NCBI GenBank assembly: GCA_910588875.1
Contig: CAJURT010000020.1
Coordinates: forward strand, 1 to 64,000
From: an uncultured Lachnospiraceae bacterium
GTDB taxonomy: Bacteria > Bacillota > Clostridia > Lachnospirales > Lachnospiraceae
Reading direction: 5' to 3'
Length of the DNA stretch: 64,000 bases
Below, piece by piece: positions 17,609 to 26,831 of the stretch. Position 1 is the stretch's first letter; the number at the start of each line of letters is the position of its first letter. The translations under genes and the position numbers were made by a program. The notes under the pieces were generated by a model, which was given only the letters and a program-made list of their open reading frames with translations, ran no database searches and was not told where the DNA came from.

Positions 17609-18432
17609 TGAAACGCGGGATGAAAAAATATCTGTTTTTCGTCATAAAGATATTGGTGACGCTTCTGGTCATCAGTCCTTTTTACATTGCCGTTATCTAT
17701 TCCGTGAAATCAAAGCCGGAGATGGTGAGTAACCGCCTGGCTTTTCCCACAAAGTTTCACTGGGACAATTTTACCAGAGCCATAGAGACTTCTAATTTCG
17801 GCCTTGCCATGAAAAACAGCCTTGTGACCACGGTGTGGGCCGTGCTTATTATCACGTTGATCTGCACCATGGCGGCTTATATCATTGCAAGAAAAAACAA
17901 TCGGTTTTATAATACTATTTATTATATATTTGTAGGTGCGATGATCATTCCCTTTCAGTCGATCATGACTCCTTTGTACATCGATATGAGCCGATGGAAG
18001 CTTTTGAACACCCTTCACGGATTTGTCATGGCAAAGATCGGATTTCAGATCGCCTTTACGGTGCTCTTAGTCTCAGGGTTTGTAAAAAGCATTCCCAGAG
18101 AACTGGAGGAGGCTGCGGCCATTGACGGGGCGGGGCTTTATTCTGTTTTCTTCCGGATTGTATTTCCCTTGATGAAGCCGATCATACTTACATCCGTTGT
18201 GCTGAATACCTTGAATGTATGGAATGATTTCCAGATGTCTTTGACCCTTCTTCAGAAGAAAACGGTGCGGAATGTGCCGCTGACCCAGTACTTCTTTTTC
18301 GGGGAGAACAGTATTGAACTGGGGCTGGCGTTTGCGCTGTTTATCCTTTCCATGATTCCGATTCTGATTTTATATCTGACCCTGCAGAAATATATTATAG
18401 GCGGCATTACATCCGGGGCGGTAAAAGGATAG
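17608..18432 (+). CDS. Carbohydrate ABC transporter permease (MalG/UgpE type)
   Basis: A 274-residue partner permease with six helices. It has the EAA loop IPRELEEAAAIDGAGLYSVFFRIVFPLMKP and the MalG-type C-terminal YIIGGITSGAVKG end, characteristic of the second subunit of CUT1 sugar importers. It forms the translocation pore with the preceding gene product. A YesM-type sensor kinase starts 55 bases downstream on the same strand, so the importer and its likely regulator are probably one transcription unit. Confidence 0.94.
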   Translation: MKRGMKKYLFFVIKILVTLLVISPFYIAVIYSVKSKPEMVSNRLAFPTKFHWDNFTRAIETSNFGLAMKNSLVTTVWAVLIITLICTMAAYIIARKNNRFYNTIYYIFVGAMIIPFQSIMTPLYIDMSRWKLLNTLHGFVMAKIGFQIAFTVLLVSGFVKSIPRELEEAAAIDGAGLYSVFFRIVFPLMKPIILTSVVLNTLNVWNDFQMSLTLLQKKTVRNVPLTQYFFFGENSIELGLAFALFILSMIPILILYLTLQKYIIGGITSGAVKG

Positions 18433-18487
18433 GCAAAAGACAGGCAAAAGGATGGGGACATAAAAACAGGCATAGGGAGGCAGGGAC

Positions 18488-20242
18488 ATGAATCAGCAGG
18501 ACAACAAAATTCATTTCAGAAAAACCCTTTATTTTAAAATGAGTTTGCTGATTCTGTTTCTGGGAGTGGTGTTTTTCGGGGCTCTCCTCAGCGTGTATGG
18601 AATGAGCCGCGTCTGGTTTGAGGATGAGCTGGCTTACCATTCGGACACCCTGACCGAACAGGTATGCCGCAATGTGGAGGTCACTTTAAAGGAACTCTCG
18701 GAGGAGACGGCCCCTCTTACGGCGACAAATGAAAGGCTGGGGCCCATTCTGGCTCAGATGGGCCGGGAAGAGAAAAAGGAGGCTGCCTTCCTTCGCTCCC
18801 GGATCCAGTACAACCTGGATGAACTGCTGAATATGAACTACGATATAAACTGGATGGCCGTCATAACCGGCAAGGAGGAGGTCTTTTTTAACCAGCCCGT
18901 GGCCCGTCCTTCGGACTTTACGCCCGGCAAGGAACAGCTTTTGCAGCTTTACCGCACCAATCGGGAAAACCTGGGAAAAAAGCCGGGCAATACGGTGTGG
19001 CTGGGCAGCTTTACCCCGGACGGCATTATCCTGATGCGGTCCCTGTTTGATTCCGATTCCATGAAGTTCTGCGGCTGCATCATTGCGGAGGTGAGAAATA
19101 CTTCCATCAAAAAAATTTTTGAGAGTATTGATCACAAAAAGACGGGAGATTTTATCTTGTATGACAGAAACGGGGGTTTTCTCTACTCCACTTACGATTC
19201 CTGGTGGGACATGAATTGGAAGGAGAAGGAGAAAGAGACGGAGGAAATGCAGAAACGGGGCGAGGTTCTTTGGACGGAGTATCCCATCAGCCAGGGAAAG
19301 TTAAAGCTGGTTCATGTGGTAAACTTAAAAGAGAAAAATCAGAGGCTTTCCGATCTTCTGTATCTTGTGTCCGGTATGGGATTTGCGGTATTTGTGGCAG
19401 TCATTTTGTCTCTTTGGATGATGTTCGGCAAAATGGCCAAGAACTTAAAGATTCTTCTTGAGAACCTGCACCGGGTGTCAAGAGGGGAGTTTGAACTGGA
19501 ACCGACCCTGTTTGCAAAGGGGGACGAACTGGATGTGCTGGCTCTTAACATTATGGAAACGTCGGTACAGATTAAGAGCCTTATGGAACAGGTGGTGAAA
19601 AATGAGGAACTTCAGCAGCAGGGACGTTATGCTCTTTTGGAGGCCCGCTACCAGGAACTGCAGGCTCAGGTGAATCCTCATTTTCTTTTCAATATTCTTC
19701 AGTCCATCAATGGAATCGCTCAGTTGAACGGGGATATGCAGGTGAGCCGGCTCATCTGCATGCTGTCCAAATTTTTCCGGGGAAATATTGACAGGCAGCA
19801 CCGGTCCTGTGAACTGAAGGAGGAATTGGAATACGTCAGAAATTATCTGGAACTTTACAAGGAGATTTATCCCGGACGTCTGGAGATCCGGTGGGATGTG
19901 GACAGGGAACTTCTGAACGCGGAGGTGCCCACCTATATCCTCCAGCCTGTTGCGGAAAATTCCATGGTACACGGGATGGAACCCATGGTGGGAACCTGCA
20001 CGGTAAAAATCAGCGTGTACCGGGAAGGGGACTGTCTCATACTTACGGTGTGGGACAGCGGCAACGGCATAGAGCCGGGGAAGCTTGAGGAACTTCGGAA
20101 GGGGGAGGGGAAATCAAAACGTGTAGGACTGAAAAATGTCCAGAACCGGATACAGATCATCTGCGGAAGTGCATACGGCCTGTCTGTTGATTCTGAATAC
20201 CATCATTATACGGAGGTAAAAATTACGCTGCCTTTGGCGTGA
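18488..20242 (+). CDS. YesM-type sensor histidine kinase
   Basis: A 584-residue membrane kinase. The first transmembrane helix is at about residues 15-37, a large extracellular sensor at 38-285, and the second helix near 288-312 leads into a HAMP segment. The His_kinase box QVNPHFLFNILQSI puts the phosphoacceptor at His398. The HATPase ends with LTVWDSGNGI and GLKNVQNRI typical of the LytS/YesM class. It is paired with the AraC-type response regulator 22 bases downstream. By location it most likely senses the sugar or binding protein of the adjacent ABC importer and switches on the operon. Confidence 0.94.
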   Translation: MNQQDNKIHFRKTLYFKMSLLILFLGVVFFGALLSVYGMSRVWFEDELAYHSDTLTEQVCRNVEVTLKELSEETAPLTATNERLGPILAQMGREEKKEAAFLRSRIQYNLDELLNMNYDINWMAVITGKEEVFFNQPVARPSDFTPGKEQLLQLYRTNRENLGKKPGNTVWLGSFTPDGIILMRSLFDSDSMKFCGCIIAEVRNTSIKKIFESIDHKKTGDFILYDRNGGFLYSTYDSWWDMNWKEKEKETEEMQKRGEVLWTEYPISQGKLKLVHVVNLKEKNQRLSDLLYLVSGMGFAVFVAVILSLWMMFGKMAKNLKILLENLHRVSRGEFELEPTLFAKGDELDVLALNIMETSVQIKSLMEQVVKNEELQQQGRYALLEARYQELQAQVNPHFLFNILQSINGIAQLNGDMQVSRLICMLSKFFRGNIDRQHRSCELKEELEYVRNYLELYKEIYPGRLEIRWDVDRELLNAEVPTYILQPVAENSMVHGMEPMVGTCTVKISVYREGDCLILTVWDSGNGIEPGKLEELRKGEGKSKRVGLKNVQNRIQIICGSAYGLSVDSEYHHYTEVKITLPLA

Positions 20243-20264
20243 CAGAGGAAGGAGGGAATAAAAT

Positions 20265-21080
20265 GTGTATTCCGTAGTGATTATCGATGACAATAAAATT
20301 GCGGTGGAAGCCATTGCCAAGGTGACGGACTGGGAAAAGTGCGGCTGCGAAGTTGTGGGAACTGCTTTTGACGGAATTACAGGATTGAGGCTGATACAGG
20401 AGGTATCCCCTGCCATTGTGATCATAGACATCCAGATGCCGGGATTTAACGGCCTGGATATCATCAAGAAGATGAAAGACGAAAACAAAGATATCCGTTT
20501 TATTATCATATCCGGATACAGTCAGTTTGAATATGCCCGCCAGGCCATCCGTTACGGTGTCAATGACTATCTGTTAAAGCCGATTATGACAGAGGAGATG
20601 GAGCAGGCGCTGCTCCGTGTTACCGCGCTGTTAAAGCGGCAGGAGGCGGATTCTTCCGCAGAGCCTATGGATAAGCTGGGGATCCGGCTCCACAGGATTC
20701 GTTCCGGGAAAGCAGGATACTCGGCCATGGTATCAGGGGCTATCGACTATGTGGACAGGAATTTTCAGAAAAATATTACCTTAAAAGATATATGCAGTGA
20801 ACTTTTAGTGTCCACGGGACATTTCAGCAAATGCTTTAAGCGGGAGACAGGTGTCGGCTTTGCCGCCTATGTATCCATGGTAAAAATGGAAAATGCTAGG
20901 ATTCTTCTTAAGAATCCCAAGAACCGGGTCAATGAGGTGGCCCGGATGCTGGGCTACAGCGATTATTCTTATTTTTTTCAGGTATTTAAAAAGCAATTCG
21001 GCTATGCGCCCAGCGACATAAAGACAAATGCAAAAAAGGATAAGGAGGAAAAAGAATATGATTCAAATGCCAGAGAATAA
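20265..21080 (+). CDS. YesN-type response regulator with AraC output
   Basis: A 271-residue regulator. The N-terminal receiver (1-120) has IIDDN, the phosphoacceptor Asp55 in IIDIQMPGFNG and the Lys in YLLKPIM. The AraC-type double helix-turn-helix covers about 160-258 (KDICSELLVSTGHFSKCFKRE and VARMLGYSDYSYFFQVFKKQFG). The GTG at 20265 is the only start that reads through: the overlapping ATG two bases earlier hits a stop after four codons. GGAAGGAGGG precedes it. The linker is short compared with usual YesN proteins. It probably activates the sugar ABC operon. Confidence 0.94.
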   Translation: MYSVVIIDDNKIAVEAIAKVTDWEKCGCEVVGTAFDGITGLRLIQEVSPAIVIIDIQMPGFNGLDIIKKMKDENKDIRFIIISGYSQFEYARQAIRYGVNDYLLKPIMTEEMEQALLRVTALLKRQEADSSAEPMDKLGIRLHRIRSGKAGYSAMVSGAIDYVDRNFQKNITLKDICSELLVSTGHFSKCFKRETGVGFAAYVSMVKMENARILLKNPKNRVNEVARMLGYSDYSYFFQVFKKQFGYAPSDIKTNAKKDKEEKEYDSNARE

Positions 21081-22182
21081 AAGAAATGTGCCGTCTCCTT
21101 TCATCTGTCTGGACAAAACGAAGGTGGAGGATAAGGAGACCTGGTTTCGGAAGCGGAGACCAGAAATTCTGGAACTTTTCAGGAAAGAGGAGTACGGAAA
21201 ATTGCCGGATAGGTCGGAGGTGGAGATTCGTTTTCGGGTCGCTGATTCCAGACAGTCGGAGCAGATTATGGAGGGGCGGGCCGTGAGAAAGACGGTGGAG
21301 GTGGAAGCCGTCCGGCGGGGCATCCACTTCAGCTTTAATTTTGTCGTGTTTATCCCCGCAGGGCTCTCCCGTCCGGCGCCGGCATTTATTACCATCTGCA
21401 ACCGGGGAATCCGGGACTCTGATCCGGCCCGCCATTTCTTAAGCCCCTTTTATCCGGCGGAAACCATCATCTCCAGAGGGTATGCCTGTGCGGCTTTCCG
21501 GACCCAGGAGGTAGCGCCGGACTATGACGAGGGATTTACCACATGCTTTCACAAGCTGTTTCCCGATTATGTGGAGAACCGGCCGGAGGATGCCTGGGGG
21601 GCCATTACGGTGTGGGCGTGGGCGGCCAGCCGGATCCTGGATTATTTTGAGACAGACCCCCTGATTGATGAAAAACGTGTGGCTGTAGTTGGTCATTCCA
21701 GGGGAGGAAAGACGGCCCTCTGGTGTACGGCTCAGGACGAAAGGTTTGCCATGGCGGTAAGCAGCTGTGCGGGCAACAGCGGCGATGCCATCTCCAGAGG
21801 TTCAAAGGGCGAGACGGTAAAAGACATCGCTGACCGCTTCCCCTACTGGTTCTGCCGTAATTATCAGAAATATAAAAATAATGAGGAGGCCCTTCCCTTT
21901 GACCAGCATATGCTTCTGGCCCTTATTGCCCCCAGGCTGGTGTACACCACATCGAAAACCTTTGACAGCTGGGCGGATCCGGCGGGGCAGTTTGAATCCT
22001 GCGTTCAGGCAGATCCCGTTTACCGGCTTCTGGGGGTAAAAGGAATGGAGGAAAGGCAGAAACCGCTGCCGGAGCATCCGATTCATGAGGGGCATATCGG
22101 TCATCACCATAAGACGGGGAATCATGATCTGGACGAATATGACTGGAACTGCTTTATGGATTTTGCGGACAGGCATATGTGA
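21058..22182 (+). CDS. Alpha/beta hydrolase, CE15/acetylxylan-esterase-like
   Basis: A 374-residue cytoplasmic hydrolase without a signal peptide. The nucleophile elbow GHSRGGKTALW (Ser214) and the C-terminal segment GHIGHHHKTGNHDLDEYDW, supplying the likely catalytic His, resemble bacterial glucuronoyl-esterase (CE15) and related xylan-ester hydrolases. That family call is from motif memory only. ATG 21058 follows AAGGAGGAA and overlaps the 3' end of the regulator gene by 23 bases, so it belongs to the same operon. Context suggests the imported glycan fragment is acylated or esterified and is deacylated inside the cell. Confidence 0.72.
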   Translation: MIQMPENKRNVPSPFICLDKTKVEDKETWFRKRRPEILELFRKEEYGKLPDRSEVEIRFRVADSRQSEQIMEGRAVRKTVEVEAVRRGIHFSFNFVVFIPAGLSRPAPAFITICNRGIRDSDPARHFLSPFYPAETIISRGYACAAFRTQEVAPDYDEGFTTCFHKLFPDYVENRPEDAWGAITVWAWAASRILDYFETDPLIDEKRVAVVGHSRGGKTALWCTAQDERFAMAVSSCAGNSGDAISRGSKGETVKDIADRFPYWFCRNYQKYKNNEEALPFDQHMLLALIAPRLVYTTSKTFDSWADPAGQFESCVQADPVYRLLGVKGMEERQKPLPEHPIHEGHIGHHHKTGNHDLDEYDWNCFMDFADRHM

Positions 22183-22380
22183 AGGAAGGGGGGATAAGGG
22201 CGCTTTCATGGCTTTTATAATGGTATTGAGACGGATGAGACAGTAACGGACTGCAGGCCGGATCTCCTGGTAAATGAAGGGGGTCTGGCTTTTTTGGTTA
22301 TCAAGGTACTGCAATGACATGATGTTGCCTGCGAACAGCAATGATCATAAACCACAGGCTTTGTAAGAGACAGGTATTTC

Positions 22381-22409
22381 TTGACAGAACCAGGAATTTG
22401 TAATATTGT
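22381..22409 (+). promoter_or_regulatory. Promoter of the hybrid-kinase/CheX operon
   Basis: TTGACA (22381-22386), 17 bases, TATTGT (22404-22409). The predicted transcription start near 22416 supports the ATG start at 22478. The preceding 200 bases (22183-22380) hold no gene I can support and no clear terminator. Confidence 0.6.
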
Positions 22410-22477
22410 ATTTCTATGATAAACAAGCGGAAAACCGTCATGACAGCAGGTTAGGCCGTGAGCAAAAGGAAAAAGGT

Positions 22478-25330
22478 ATGGTAAACTTTGTCTTTGTATT
22501 GGAGTGCTTTGGTATATGCCTGACGGCTGCAGCATTATTCCTTCTTCTCAACGGGGACGGAGCCAGGGAGCAGAAGCTGCTGATTATGATTCTGTGCGGC
22601 TCCCTGGTACAGAATGTAGGTTATTTATTGGAATTGATTGCACCTACGGTGGAAGCGGCCATGACGGCGGTGATTGTGGAAAAAGTGGGGTCTGCTTTTA
22701 CGCCCCTGTGTTATTGTTGGTTTATTTATATCTATTGTTCGGTTATTCCGCCCAAAACCCTTTTACGACTTCTTGCTGCAGTCAGTTTTTTATCCCTTCC
22801 AACAGTGATTTTTAACTGGCACGGCCTTTTTTATCAGGAAATTCAGTGGGTGGCCGGCGGGGGCGGATTCTATTATGTGAACCTCATCTATGGTCCGTTG
22901 TATGTGTTTTTTCTAATCACGAATACCATTATTCCTTATGCCCTTTGTATCTGCACATTGGTGAGAGCGATTCGTGAACTCCCGGACCGGCAGCTTAACC
23001 ATCAGTATTGGACGATCCTGGTGATTTCTGCCGTGCCGGTTATTGTGATGATTGCATATATTTTTAAAATCGTGAATATATTTGATTTTACGCCGGTGAC
23101 ATTGACGATTTCCATGTCCCTGGTGGTTATCATAATCTGGGGGCGCCGCAATTATGATTTCCGCCATCTGGCAGCGGAAAAGGTTCTGGAGAGTATGGGT
23201 GACGGCGTGATCGCGCTGGACGACCATGACCGGCTGGTCAGCTATAACCGGGCGGCGGCCAATATCTTCACCTGTCTGCCGGCCCATAAGCGGGGAGAGA
23301 ATATCCGGGCAGTGGAGGGCTTTCGGGAGGAAATGCTGAACAATGATATCCCTCAGAGTTTTTCCATCAGCGGACAGCACTATGAAAGCCACAGCAAGCA
23401 CATTGTAGATGAGAACGGCAAGATACAGGGCTGTGTGATTTTGATTCTGGATATGACGGATATCAAGTCCTATATCAATGAGATCAAACGGGTGCGGCGC
23501 CAGGCAGAGAAGGCCAGCATCGCTAAAAGTGAATTTCTTGCAAACATGTCCCACGAGATACGGACTCCCATGAATGCCATCATCGGGCTGAATGATATTA
23601 TCATGGAGGAATGCGGGGACACGGAGATCTATGCCTATGCCAAGGATGTGCAGTCCGCGGCCAGAAATCTTCTGACTATCATCAATGACATCCTGGATTT
23701 GTCCAAGGTGGAAGCAGGCAAGATGGAACTGGTGATGGTGAATTACTACATCAAAGATATGGCGGACGAGATTATCGGCATCATGGACATGGCGGCATCT
23801 CAGAGGGGGCTGATCTTAAAGTATGAGTGCGATCAGACCATACCTTGCCGCTACTGCGGCGATGACGGCAGAATCAAGCAGATCCTGCTCAATATACTCA
23901 GCAATGCCATAAAATTCACGAAAAAGGGATATGTGCGGGCCTATATTACCGGGAGGCCAGGAAGGAACGAGGATGAGGAGTTGCTTACCTTCTGTGTGGA
24001 GGATACGGGCTGCGGCATTCGGGAGGAGGATCTTCCGAAGATTTTCGAGGATTTCCGGCAGGTGGATTCCAAGCGAAACCGGAGCGTGGAGGGCACGGGG
24101 CTGGGACTTGCCATTGTAAAGCATCTGGTGGAACTGATGAAGGGCACCATCCAGGTGGAAAGTATCTATGGGAAGGGAACCACCTTTACCATCACCATTC
24201 CCCAGAAGATCGTGGACAGACAGCCGGTTTCCGAGATGCAGGAACTGCCGCAGACGGAGCAGAAGCCTACGGATATGTTTACGGCACCCGGAGTGAAGGT
24301 GCTGATTGTGGATGACAACGTGATCAACCGTAAGGTGGCCAGAGGTTTTCTGAAAAACTACGGCTTTGATCTGACAGAGGCGGAGAGCGGGCCGGAGGCC
24401 ATTGAGCGGGTGCGCGAGAACCGATACGATCTCATCTTTATGGATCACATGATGCCCGATATGGACGGGGTGGAGGCGGCCGGGATTATCCGCAGGGACT
24501 GCGGGGAGAACGGGGCTTCCCCGGTTATGATCGCATTGACGGCCAATGCCATGGAAGGAATGCGGGAACGGTTTCTGGAAAACAATTTCCAGGATTTTAT
24601 CGCCAAGCCTCTTGACCGCACAGAGTTAAACCAGCTTCTGCTCCGCTGGGTGCCGGAGAAATACCGGCAGACAGAAGGGGAAAAAGCGGAATCCAAGCCG
24701 CTGGATCCGGAGGCCTTTCGGATCAGGGGGGTGGATATGGATGCGGTGATGAAATATTATTCCGGCGATGAGGAGGGGTTTGTGGAACTGCTGGAACTTT
24801 ACTGCATAGACGGCAAGCGCAAGACAAAACTCCTTTGTGAGGTTGTGGAATCCGACATATTGCGCTATCAGATTGAGGTGCACGGGCTTAAGAGCGCATC
24901 CGCCAATATCGGGGCCATGGAGGTGTCTGCCCTGGCCCGGGGACAGGAGAATGCCGCCGTACAGGGGGACAGGGAATCGATCCGCAGCCAGTTTCCCCTT
25001 CTGCTGGCGGAATATGAGAATCTGCTGGCCAATATCCAACAGTTTCTGGAACAGCGCAGGCGGGAAAGCGGAGGGAAGGAAAAGCTTCCCTGCCTGACAA
25101 AAGAGGAGTTTAAGGGAGAGACGGCAGCAGCTCTGGAGGAATTGAAGCATTTTCGATCTCAAAAGTGTGCGGAAAGGGTGGAGGCCATGCTGGCTCACGA
25201 ACTGCCCGGACACGCGGCGGAGCGGCTTTTGGAAATACAGGAACAGCTGAAATTATATGAGGACGACAAGGCGGAAGAGTTGCTGGGCCAGCTGCTGAGT
25301 ATATTTGATAAGGAGGAAGAAGGCAAATGA
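22478..25330 (+). CDS. Hybrid histidine kinase with 7-helix sensor, PAS, receiver and HPt
   Basis: A 950-residue membrane phosphorelay protein. Residues 1-225 form about seven transmembrane helices (the 7TM N-terminal type of kinase). A PAS-like segment follows (AAEKVLESMGDGVIALDDHDRLVSYN), then HisKA with NMSHEIRTPMNAIIG (His359), an HATPase (NILSNAIKF, DTGCGI, GTGLGLAI), a receiver (IVDDNVINR, LIFMDHMMPDMDG, KPLD) and a C-terminal HPt helix with VHGLKSASANIGA. A full internal relay is therefore present. ATG 22478 is chosen over an upstream TTG because AAAGGA precedes it and the promoter lies just before. It overlaps the next gene by four bases (ATGA). Confidence 0.92.
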   Translation: MVNFVFVLECFGICLTAAALFLLLNGDGAREQKLLIMILCGSLVQNVGYLLELIAPTVEAAMTAVIVEKVGSAFTPLCYCWFIYIYCSVIPPKTLLRLLAAVSFLSLPTVIFNWHGLFYQEIQWVAGGGGFYYVNLIYGPLYVFFLITNTIIPYALCICTLVRAIRELPDRQLNHQYWTILVISAVPVIVMIAYIFKIVNIFDFTPVTLTISMSLVVIIIWGRRNYDFRHLAAEKVLESMGDGVIALDDHDRLVSYNRAAANIFTCLPAHKRGENIRAVEGFREEMLNNDIPQSFSISGQHYESHSKHIVDENGKIQGCVILILDMTDIKSYINEIKRVRRQAEKASIAKSEFLANMSHEIRTPMNAIIGLNDIIMEECGDTEIYAYAKDVQSAARNLLTIINDILDLSKVEAGKMELVMVNYYIKDMADEIIGIMDMAASQRGLILKYECDQTIPCRYCGDDGRIKQILLNILSNAIKFTKKGYVRAYITGRPGRNEDEELLTFCVEDTGCGIREEDLPKIFEDFRQVDSKRNRSVEGTGLGLAIVKHLVELMKGTIQVESIYGKGTTFTITIPQKIVDRQPVSEMQELPQTEQKPTDMFTAPGVKVLIVDDNVINRKVARGFLKNYGFDLTEAESGPEAIERVRENRYDLIFMDHMMPDMDGVEAAGIIRRDCGENGASPVMIALTANAMEGMRERFLENNFQDFIAKPLDRTELNQLLLRWVPEKYRQTEGEKAESKPLDPEAFRIRGVDMDAVMKYYSGDEEGFVELLELYCIDGKRKTKLLCEVVESDILRYQIEVHGLKSASANIGAMEVSALARGQENAAVQGDRESIRSQFPLLLAEYENLLANIQQFLEQRRRESGGKEKLPCLTKEEFKGETAAALEELKHFRSQKCAERVEAMLAHELPGHAAERLLEIQEQLKLYEDDKAEELLGQLLSIFDKEEEGK

Positions 25331-25725
25331 ATCAAACGGGGGAGCATTTTAAAAAGCGGATTTTGGCTGTGGATGACGATGTGATTATTTTAACTCGGAT
25401 TTCCTCGATCCTGCGCAATGATTATGAGTTGGTTACGGTCAATTCCGGGATGAGGGCGTTGAGATATCTGAACCAGGAGTGTCCGGATCTTATATTGCTG
25501 GACATTCGGATGGCCCAGCAGGACGGCATCGAGACGCTGCGGGAAATCCGCAAGATGGAGGAATGTAAGGATATACCGGTAATCATGCTTACCGGCGTGG
25601 AGAACAAGGATATCGTGGTGGAGAGCGCCAAGCTGGGAATCTGTGATTATCTGTTAAAACCTTTTTCTTCCATGGAACTGCTGAAAAGGGTGAACCGGGT
25701 TTTGGGACAGGGGGAGGAATGCTGA
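25327..25725 (+). CDS. Single-domain response regulator
   Basis: A 132-residue lone receiver: VDDD at the acidic pocket, phosphoacceptor Asp59 in ILLDIRMAQQDG, the Thr in IMLTGVE and Lys in YLLKPFS. It has no output domain. Translational coupling to the hybrid kinase (ATGA overlap) makes it a likely phosphate acceptor or sink of that relay. Confidence 0.92.
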   Translation: MNQTGEHFKKRILAVDDDVIILTRISSILRNDYELVTVNSGMRALRYLNQECPDLILLDIRMAQQDGIETLREIRKMEECKDIPVIMLTGVENKDIVVESAKLGICDYLLKPFSSMELLKRVNRVLGQGEEC

Positions 25726-25839
25726 GAAAAGGAAGTTCCGCAATGGGAATGGGTTCCGGCAATGAGCCAGGTGGCGCGGTGCAGTGGGTGCCAAAACCCT
25801 GAACAGGGAAAAAGAGAATTGGATGAGGAGGATTATGAG

Positions 25840-26328
25840 ATGAATAGTGCTATGTCAAAAGAAGAACTTGAGAAAATATTGGATGAGGCGGTCCAGGATG
25901 TGACGGAGCGCACCGCAGGAGTGCGTCTCCGTCAGGGCGGCCAGTCGCCCGGGGAGGATCTCTGTACGGTTCAGATCACCTTTGACAGAGGGTTCCGCAC
26001 CAGTCTGACTCTCTGCGCCGATACGGGACTTTTGTACCGTATGGCAAGCAATTCCTTTCACGAGGAGTCAGTCAGTGCCGAGGATTTAGAGGAATTCAGC
26101 AAAGAGTATTTCAATGTACTCTGCGGCAGGATTGCCGTGGCCATGTTTCAGGCCACACAGGTTCCGGCTCATTTTTCTCCGCCGGTGTTTTATCGGGGGC
26201 GCTATGACCCTGAGGGGCGTGAGATACAATTTATGCTTACCTATTCAGATGAACACTGCGGAGGTGCGCAGCTGATTCACCATGTGCCGTATTCCGGTGA
26301 GGATGAAAACATTTCTGAGGAAAACTAA
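25840..26328 (+). CDS. CheX/CheC-like phosphatase-type domain protein
   Basis: A 162-residue soluble protein resembling the CheX/CheC chemotaxis phosphatase fold. An N-terminal helix with EELEKILDEAVQDV is followed by a beta-rich part; EFSKEYFNVLCGRIAVAMFQ resembles the E-x-x-N helix of CheX (Glu and Asn in EYFN). ATG 25840 is chosen because GAGGAGGA precedes it; longer in-frame starts upstream lack a ribosome site. It sits between two receiver genes, so it probably dephosphorylates one of them. No flagellar or chemoreceptor genes are near, so a role outside chemotaxis is likely. Confidence 0.68.
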   Translation: MNSAMSKEELEKILDEAVQDVTERTAGVRLRQGGQSPGEDLCTVQITFDRGFRTSLTLCADTGLLYRMASNSFHEESVSAEDLEEFSKEYFNVLCGRIAVAMFQATQVPAHFSPPVFYRGRYDPEGREIQFMLTYSDEHCGGAQLIHHVPYSGEDENISEEN

Positions 26329-26346
26329 GAGAAGGGAGTAGTGGAA

Positions 26347-26709
26347 ATGAGTATACGAGTTATGGTAGTAGATGATTCCCGATTGGTGCGGGTTCAGCTG
26401 GGTGATGTTTTGGAGGGCACGGATTATGAGATCGTTGCATACTGCCGGAGCGGGGAAGATGCCATTGCCCAGTTTGATGAAGTAAAGCCGGATCTGGTGA
26501 CCATGGATATTATCATGACGGGGATGGACGGACTGGATGCCTCCGAGATTATTCTGAAACAACATCCGGATGCCAGGATTGTGATGGTTTCTTCTCTGGC
26601 ATATGACGATACCTTTGAGCGGGCAAAGGCCATCGGCGTGAAAGGCTTTGTGGATAAGCCTTTTCACAAGGAGCAGCTGCTTAAGATTTTTGAACAGGCC
26701 CTGGGATAA
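26347..26709 (+). CDS. CheY-like response regulator
   Basis: A 120-residue receiver with VVDDS, phosphoacceptor Asp54 in VTMDIIMTGMDG, SSLAYD and Lys in FVDKPFHKEQL. ATG 26347 is preferred over GTG 26341 by spacing from AAGGGAG. It closes the operon of hybrid kinase, receiver, CheX-like and CheY-like genes; a terminator follows about 95 bases on. With no output domain it must act by protein contact. Confidence 0.92.
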   Translation: MSIRVMVVDDSRLVRVQLGDVLEGTDYEIVAYCRSGEDAIAQFDEVKPDLVTMDIIMTGMDGLDASEIILKQHPDARIVMVSSLAYDDTFERAKAIGVKGFVDKPFHKEQLLKIFEQALG

Positions 26710-26803
26710 GCAGGAGAGTGAGCCCCTGGCTCGTTAAAGGCGCCTGGCATTTGATCTCATAGTCTGTTCGGCAAGCAGGTAAACGGGTTTTTGCAATCGT
26801 TTA

Positions 26804-26830
26804 GGAGAGGCTGAAAAGCCTCTCCCTTTT
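26804..26830 (+). terminator. Terminator of the hybrid-kinase/CheX operon
   Basis: GGAGAGGCT (26804-26812) pairs with AGCCTCTCC (26817-26825) over a GAAA tetraloop, followed by CTTTT. The T-run is on the plus-strand side only. It ends two bases before the stop of the minus-strand flippase gene. Confidence 0.85.
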
Positions 26831-26831
26831 G

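Noticed and set aside
22406..22477. Upstream TTG start giving 24 extra residues on the hybrid kinase
   Set aside because: It lies in the -10 region of the promoter at 22381-22409 and has no ribosome site; ATG 22478 has AAAGGA before it.
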